Shown here: piece by piece, positions 60,300 through 64,000 of the stretch | Position numbering within the stretch: the stretch's first letter is position 1 | How the letters are laid out: each line of letters opens with the position of its first letter | DNA from: JAEUKA01 sp044228505 | GTDB taxonomy: Bacteria; Myxococcota_A; Polyangia; Palsa-1104; JAEUJZ01 | Assembly (NCBI GenBank): GCA_044228505.1 | Contig: JBGAUT010000009.1 | Span: forward strand, 1-64,000 | Reading direction: 5' to 3' | DNA: 64,000 nt | Made by a program: the position numbers and the translations under genes | The notes under the pieces: generated by a model | What the model was told of the DNA's origin: nothing | The model's database searches: none | Seen by the model: only the letters and a program-made list of their open reading frames with translations

Positions 60300-60683
60300 A
60301 TGCAAGACCCACCCCTGCTGATCCGGTTTGTCGAAAACACTCGACTGCGTCGTGAGGCTTCGTTTTCTTCCGGTCTGCCAATCATCGGAAATGGTCCTCC
60401 GGGGACGTTTGTGGTCTTCCCAAATGGTCGGGAAGTGCCCCTTCCTACCGATCAGATTGTGGCAAGTCATGACGACAGCGGGGCCGCGCTGGTTTCTTTT
60501 GGGGGACTTCGCTTTGATGGCTTGGAAGGGGGTCAGTTCGTATTCCGTCGCTTCAAAGAGCTGTGGCCCGATGAGCAGCTCTCCTCGGAACGGAGTCGCA
60601 AGATGACGCTACGGGTTGATATGGTGGCAGCGATTTTTGTCAGCGGAGTGCTGGTGTGGCCGACACAGGAGCAGATGAATTGA
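60300..60683 (+). CDS. Unknown 127-residue protein carried by the cassette
   Basis: Not recognised. It is mostly beta-like and hydrophilic (LLIRFVENTRLRREASF, FVVFPNGREVPLPTDQIV) with a hydrophobic stretch near the C-terminus (VDMVAAIFVSGVLVW). Its stop overlaps the TTG start of the YaiI-like gene by four bases (TTGA), so the pair is translationally coupled, which supports it being real. Coding quality looks like its surroundings. Confidence 0.6.
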   Translation: MQDPPLLIRFVENTRLRREASFSSGLPIIGNGPPGTFVVFPNGREVPLPTDQIVASHDDSGAALVSFGGLRFDGLEGGQFVFRRFKELWPDEQLSSERSRKMTLRVDMVAAIFVSGVLVWPTQEQMN

Positions 60684-61141
60684 AGATCTGGGTCGATGCC
60701 GATGCGCTTCCTTCTGAGATCAAAGACATCATCTTGCGTGCTGCCAGTAGGGTTCAGCTCCCGACGATCTTTGTTGCCAACAAGAACGTCGATGTCGGAA
60801 TCGGAAGATGGGTTTCGTTTGTGCGGGTGTCCAAAGGGGCCGATGTGGCGGACTTCTACATCGTCGAACAGAGTACTGCGAAGGATCTCTGTGTGACCGC
60901 AGACATTCCGCTAGCGGCCGCGCTGGTGGCCAAGGGACTGACGGTGATCGATCCTCGCGGGGATCTGTATTCGGAAGCGACGGTGGCCGAGCGGTTGTCG
61001 ATCCGCGACTTCATGGCGGGACTGCGCGATGCCGGAGTCCAGACCGGAGGTCCGCCGCCGTTTAGCGCCAAAGCCAAGCAGCAGTTTGCGGCGCGTTTCG
61101 ATACGCTTCTACAAAAGGCGCAGCGGGGAAGCAGAGTCTAG
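60680..61141 (+). CDS. yaiI: YaiI/YqxD (UPF0178) family protein
   Basis: A 153-residue protein of the normal family length: KIWVDADALPSEIKDIILRAA at the start (two acidic residues as in PIN-like nucleases), VADFYIVEQS, DLCVTADIPLAAALVAKG, IDPRGDLYSEATVAERLSIRDFMAGLRDAG, TGGPPPFSAKAKQQFA. The family has a predicted PIN/NYN-like fold; activity is unproven. TTG 60680 is chosen: AGGAG lies eight bases upstream and the start overlaps the previous stop. It is carried within the small cassette. Confidence 0.9.
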   Translation: MKIWVDADALPSEIKDIILRAASRVQLPTIFVANKNVDVGIGRWVSFVRVSKGADVADFYIVEQSTAKDLCVTADIPLAAALVAKGLTVIDPRGDLYSEATVAERLSIRDFMAGLRDAGVQTGGPPPFSAKAKQQFAARFDTLLQKAQRGSRV

Positions 61142-61215
61142 CCCACAGCACTTCCCTCTTTGTGTCCATCAGCCGCAGGGAAGTTCACCCCGCTTTCGCG
61201 ATGGGAGTCATCTTC

Positions 61216-61444
61216 TGTGATGCACTGTCACAAGCTCAATCACGAAGACGAAGGGATGATGGAGCTGCTAGAGATCTGCGCGCCCGGTGACCAGAACTGT
61301 CTGTGTCAGGGCGTCGACATGAGCGGTCAGTGTATCAGCCAAGCTGATTGCAAAGCAGGCGACAAGCGCTGCCAATACGCCAAGAGCGCAACCGCTGCCT
61401 ATCCGCTACCTCCGGCACCCAATCCGATGCTCTGCGGATCGTAG
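61216..61444 (+). pseudogene. Multicopper oxidase, C-terminal part
   Basis: Starting after the TGTGATG repeat, the frame encodes HCHKLNHEDEGMMELLEICAPG, the last copper-binding motif (HCH-x-x-x-H-x-x-x-GM), followed by a Cys-rich tail (CLCQGVDMSGQC, CKAGDKRC). It has no start or ribosome site of its own and is the missing end of the oxidase at 58522-60213. Confidence 0.93.
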
Positions 61445-61469
61445 CTTGCTTCGCCTGTTGCAAGGTACA

Positions 61470-61712
61470 ATGGGAGACATGGAACCGATGCCGCCGATTG
61501 TACGGATTGCCATGCCTGCATTGCTGCTCGTGGTCGGGCTGCTGTTCGTGGGCTTTGGTGTGCTGCGCCCAGAGTTTGTGTGGGGTATGGGCAAGATCCA
61601 AGCGGGCCGCCGTATGCTTGGGGATGGTGGAACGGCGGCGTTTTTGATCGGGACCGGAGTGGTGCTGCTCTGCGGCGCGGTGGTGGTGTTTCTGAAGCTA
61701 CGGTCGCGTTAG
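61470..61712 (+). CDS. Small membrane protein
   Basis: About 80 residues with two hydrophobic helices (IAMPALLLVVGLLFVGFGVL and FLIGTGVVLLCGAVVVFL) and a short basic end. No family recognised. Its stop overlaps that of the MBL-fold gene on the other strand. The start may be ATG 61470 or ATG 61479; the latter has GGGAG close by. Confidence 0.6.
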   Translation: MGDMEPMPPIVRIAMPALLLVVGLLFVGFGVLRPEFVWGMGKIQAGRRMLGDGGTAAFLIGTGVVLLCGAVVVFLKLRSR

Positions 61713-63520
61713 TCAGTCACAGTGGGAGCGGGGCCACCGGGAGGTCGTCGCCCCACAAAGCCGCCCCCGATCTGGAAGCAGTGGTACGGGGTGGACATGT
61801 GTAGGTGTGCCCCTGCCTGGCTGACGGCCCGTGCGATCTCGCTGAGTTCATCCCACAAAAACTGGTGCGGCAGAGCGCGGGCGGTGGGGGTCTTTCTGCG
61901 CAGAAAGTCCGTTCCTTCGGGATAAAAGTCAGCTCCCCCTTCGGAATACAGAGCCAAGCAAGTCGATCCCGTGGAGGCGCATAGGTCGGCCAAAAACTGT
62001 GCTCCAGTGCAGCAGTTTTCTGTCGGCAATAGCCACTTTTCGGGAGGTGCCAGAAGGTACTCCCAGGTGTGCTCGATCATGATGCCGCGCTCTTGGCGTC
62101 GGGTCGCAAACACCGGAGACAGCGCACCATGCTGCTCCAAAAGGGCGGCAGCGATTCCGCTGCGGACGGTCGATTGCCCGCTAAGATTGGGTCCGCTATC
62201 GACATGGACCAGCGCGGCTTTGCCTTGGTGCTTGAGCAGATAACAGCAGCCTGCATAGCCGATCAGCGTCGGGTCTTCACCATAGAAAGGAACGGCTACG
62301 ACTTCTCCGCCTTCACCGAAGGGCACGGACTGGCCGGGTCGCAGCGTGCGGACCTGCGTAAAGCCAAGGTGCAACAGGAGCAGCTCCGTACGAGGTACTA
62401 GTACTTGGTTGCGATCCTGCTCAGGAACGTAGATCGGAACCTGTTTGGGAAGTCTCAGTAGCGTCGGTAAGTGGACATGATCCCAGTGATGATGGGTGAT
62501 GAAGATCGCCGCGAGCGGAGGCAGTTCTTGTGGAAAAAGAGGCCGTTCCTCATCGCTTACGCTGGCGGGTGGGAGCCAGGGATCAACCAGAACAAACTGC
62601 CCTCCCAGGTTCGCCAGCAGCGTCGCATGACCCAGGTGTATCACCGTTCCCGGTGGGATCTGCTCCGCGAGGTCGGAGTCTTTGGGTGCTGGAATCAGCA
62701 GCCCCTGTGCCACAAGCTGATGCCATAACATGCGTGCCGTGGGGCCGAGCTGCGGAATCAGCTCGCGAACCGACTGGGTGGTGCAGCCGTGTTGCAATCG
62801 CTCCAGCAGCTCAGCACAGCTCCGCAACGCGGCGTGATCGTGCTCGGTAGCTGGTCCCGTTTCACTGCGCAGCGGCAGGATGCGGGGCTCCATTCCCGCA
62901 GATTCTGACTGTCGGTCGGGGAACATTCGCAGGGTTCGCAGCGGGTACTGAACCGTCTGTATTTGGAGCGGCCGATTCGCAGTGATCGCAAACGGAGCGG
63001 TCGTAAGGGTCAGGGCGTGCGAAAGATCCGGACTTTGTGCGAAGGCTTCCTGGCATAGCGCAGTCAGGACGTGCAGGGCTTGGGGAATTGGCAATGGCTG
63101 CTGTCGGCTGAGCGCGGCGCTGAGCATGTCGCGGTAGGCCTGCCGAAGCTGTTCCGCGAGTCGTTGCAGAGGGCCGAGGATCGCTGGCGGTATAAACAGA
63201 CTGATCGGAAGGGAGGACTGCGGACGGACCGATTGACCACGATGGCGCTGCGGCTGCGGCTCGATCTCAAGCACTGCGTACGGACTGAGCGCGACCTGCG
63301 GGGGCAGATCCTGTTCAGAGGGAATGTTGTGCAGGACTCCTGCGGAAAGCAGCTCGCGGAGCGCAGCCTCGTCAATGGCGTGGCCCATGTGTAGCTTTAG
63401 CAAGCTGTGAAGGAGTGCTTGGGATAGCGTAAGCTCGCGGTGGCCCACAAACGCCCGTGTGTACAGTCGCCCGGCAATCTCTTCTGTTTCGATACGAAGC
63501 TTGTCGGTAAGACCGAGCAC
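61709..63520 (-). CDS. MBL-fold metallohydrolase with large N-terminal domain
   Basis: A 603-residue protein. Residues about 1-290 form an unrecognised, mostly helical, Leu/Gln-rich domain; from about 295 is a metallo-beta-lactamase fold: GTVIHLGHATLLANLGGQFVLVDPWL, the metal motif FITHHHWDHVHL, IPIYVPEQ-like strand, VAVPFYGEDPTL, LVHVDSGPN and a C-terminal region with ENCCTGAQFLADLC. The HLGHATLL/VDPW start is typical of UlaG/N-acyl-phosphatidylethanolamine hydrolase-like members. No precise function. It follows the 11-mer repeat protein gene by 20 bp on the same strand, so the two probably form one unit. Confidence 0.8.
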   Translation of the reverse strand: MLGLTDKLRIETEEIAGRLYTRAFVGHRELTLSQALLHSLLKLHMGHAIDEAALRELLSAGVLHNIPSEQDLPPQVALSPYAVLEIEPQPQRHRGQSVRPQSSLPISLFIPPAILGPLQRLAEQLRQAYRDMLSAALSRQQPLPIPQALHVLTALCQEAFAQSPDLSHALTLTTAPFAITANRPLQIQTVQYPLRTLRMFPDRQSESAGMEPRILPLRSETGPATEHDHAALRSCAELLERLQHGCTTQSVRELIPQLGPTARMLWHQLVAQGLLIPAPKDSDLAEQIPPGTVIHLGHATLLANLGGQFVLVDPWLPPASVSDEERPLFPQELPPLAAIFITHHHWDHVHLPTLLRLPKQVPIYVPEQDRNQVLVPRTELLLLHLGFTQVRTLRPGQSVPFGEGGEVVAVPFYGEDPTLIGYAGCCYLLKHQGKAALVHVDSGPNLSGQSTVRSGIAAALLEQHGALSPVFATRRQERGIMIEHTWEYLLAPPEKWLLPTENCCTGAQFLADLCASTGSTCLALYSEGGADFYPEGTDFLRRKTPTARALPHQFLWDELSEIARAVSQAGAHLHMSTPYHCFQIGGGFVGRRPPGGPAPTVTD

Positions 63521-63540
63521 AGGGCATCCCTTGGTGGATC

Positions 63541-63999
63541 TTACCAGCCAGTGATGGCGTTCCAGGCGCTACGGGCACCGCGACCCACGGCACCGGCGGC
63601 ATTGCTGATGCCACTGCCGACCGCAGAAGCAGCACTGCTGACGCCACGACCGACGGCGGAAGCACCACTAACAATGCCACTGCCGACTGCCGAAGCGGCG
63701 TTGCCGATGCCGCGACCGACGGCGGAAGCCCCATTTACGATGCCACTACCTACGGTGGAGGCGGCGTTGCCGATGCCACGACCGACCATGGACAGACCGC
63801 TGCCGACCGCCGAAGCGGCGTTGCCGATGCCGCGACCGACGCTGGCTAGGCCACTGCCAACGGCCGAAGCGGCGCGACCGGGACCACCGTGAGTGGCCCA
63901 GTCCCAAGCTCCCTCGATCCCTCGCTGCACCACTGATCCGGGTGCGTATCGGCCCATGCCAAGTCCATTCATAAGGACGTTGGTTCCCATGAGCGGCAT
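63541..63999 (-). CDS. Gly/Ala-rich 11-residue repeat protein, possibly 5'-partial
   Basis: About 152 residues. After a 45-residue leader (NGLGMGRYAPGSVVQRGIEGAW) the chain is made of repeats of the form A-S-A-V-G-S/R-G-I-x-x-A/G, in which Ser and Arg alternate at the sixth position of successive units; it ends WNAITGW. An 11-residue period (three helix turns) gives an amphipathic helix, as in some membrane-binding or desiccation proteins. The DNA repeats too. The first ATG lies one base from the window edge, so the true start may be further out. It is immediately upstream of the MBL-fold gene. The function is unknown. Confidence 0.65.
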   Translation of the reverse strand: MPLMGTNVLMNGLGMGRYAPGSVVQRGIEGAWDWATHGGPGRAASAVGSGLASVGRGIGNAASAVGSGLSMVGRGIGNAASTVGSGIVNGASAVGRGIGNAASAVGSGIVSGASAVGRGVSSAASAVGSGISNAAGAVGRGARSAWNAITGW

Positions 64000-64000
64000 C

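Larger units (their letters stand above)
60214..61222. mobile_element. 1.0-kb non-autonomous cassette inserted in the multicopper oxidase gene
   Basis: Exactly bounded by the broken oxidase frame and the 7-bp repeat TGTGATG. The interior has two same-strand genes and no recombinase. Inverted motifs sit near both ends: CGAAAGTGGGA (60238-60248) and CCCCGCTTTCG (61188-61198, the inverse of CGAAAGCGGGG), 24 and 17 bases from the core. That resembles the core-plus-inverted-arm plan of the elements in cheB and suggests mobilisation in trans. An ACTTCCC/GGGAAGT dyad (61150-61184) lies just after the last gene. Confidence 0.75.

Noticed and set aside
61160..61444. A separate small Cys-rich gene
   Set aside because: Its sequence after 61222 is the exact missing C-terminus of the multicopper oxidase and it lacks its own start signals.

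Overview
The window looks like chromosome of a GC-rich, gliding or predatory-type bacterium, most likely a member of the Myxococcota. The evidence is the style of its genes: Ser/Thr kinases with a GQGGMG loop joined to HEAT, TPR or PEGA modules, many large lipoproteins, a CHAT-domain effector, a Wsp-like chemosensory operon, and giant transglutaminase/TPR proteins. The phylum is inferred from gene content only. No rRNA, tRNA, CRISPR array or transposase was recognised.

Left part (1-10.4 kb). A partial CHAT effector gene, broken by a 10-N assembly gap, abuts a Ser/Thr kinase that stops right after its HRD catalytic-loop codons; this is probably the edge of an inserted element. An ordinary run follows: S58 aminopeptidase, M50-like membrane protease, uroporphyrinogen-III synthase (hemD), and a 1051-residue methyltransferase/coiled-coil protein. 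Then comes the distal end of a chemosensory operon: a chemoreceptor, a 69-codon ORF and the C-terminal half of cheB.

Mobile region (10.44-20.99 kb). cheB is cut exactly at its response-regulator MDV/MMPKMDG codons by 10.55 kb of inserted DNA. The insert reads as two related integrase elements in tandem. Element A (about 10.44-14.04 kb) carries integrase 1, a HutD/Ves protein and a PQQ-type sugar dehydrogenase with a cytochrome c tail. Element B (about 14.05-20.99 kb) carries an adenylate cyclase, a TetR regulator with a visible operator, an S41 protease, a YceI lipoprotein, an esterase lipoprotein and integrase 2. All three junctions share CACATCC. Each element has its own inverted motif beside the core: CCGTCGGTGT for A and CCGTCGCTGTA for B. 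The rest of the operon (20.99-26.4 kb, minus strand: cheY-cheW-cheR/TPR-cheY-cheW-cheA/REC-cheB) is tightly coupled by 4-bp overlaps and resembles Wsp-type systems. The insertion removes the methylesterase's receiver control and separates the chemoreceptor from its operon promoter.

Middle and right (26.6-58.4 kb). Mostly housekeeping and envelope genes: gdhA, an RsmB-type rRNA methyltransferase, RNase Z, lipoproteins, a PEGA protein overlapping a HEAT-repeat kinase, hpt-upp purine/pyrimidine salvage, a HAD phosphatase, an acyl-CoA dehydrogenase and dut. These are followed by a pseudokinase, two paralogous giant DUF3857/transglutaminase proteins (the second without catalytic residues), an orphan SctJ-like secretion-ring lipoprotein, a universal stress protein, two MCE/MlaD proteins, a polyprenyl synthase and a YheT-type hydrolase. 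Two intergenic tandem arrays, with unrelated-looking units but the same 43-bp period, lie at 39.65 and 54.03 kb.

Right end (58.5-64 kb). A multicopper oxidase lipoprotein gene is split at the codons before its HCH copper motif by a 1.0-kb cassette carrying an unknown gene and a YaiI/YqxD-family gene, with a 7-bp direct repeat at the junctions and no recombinase inside. The window ends with a two-gene unit: a Gly/Ala-rich protein made of 11-residue repeats, then a 603-residue MBL-fold protein of unknown role. A recurring theme is insertion into codons of highly conserved protein motifs (HRD, D-x-MMP, HCH).
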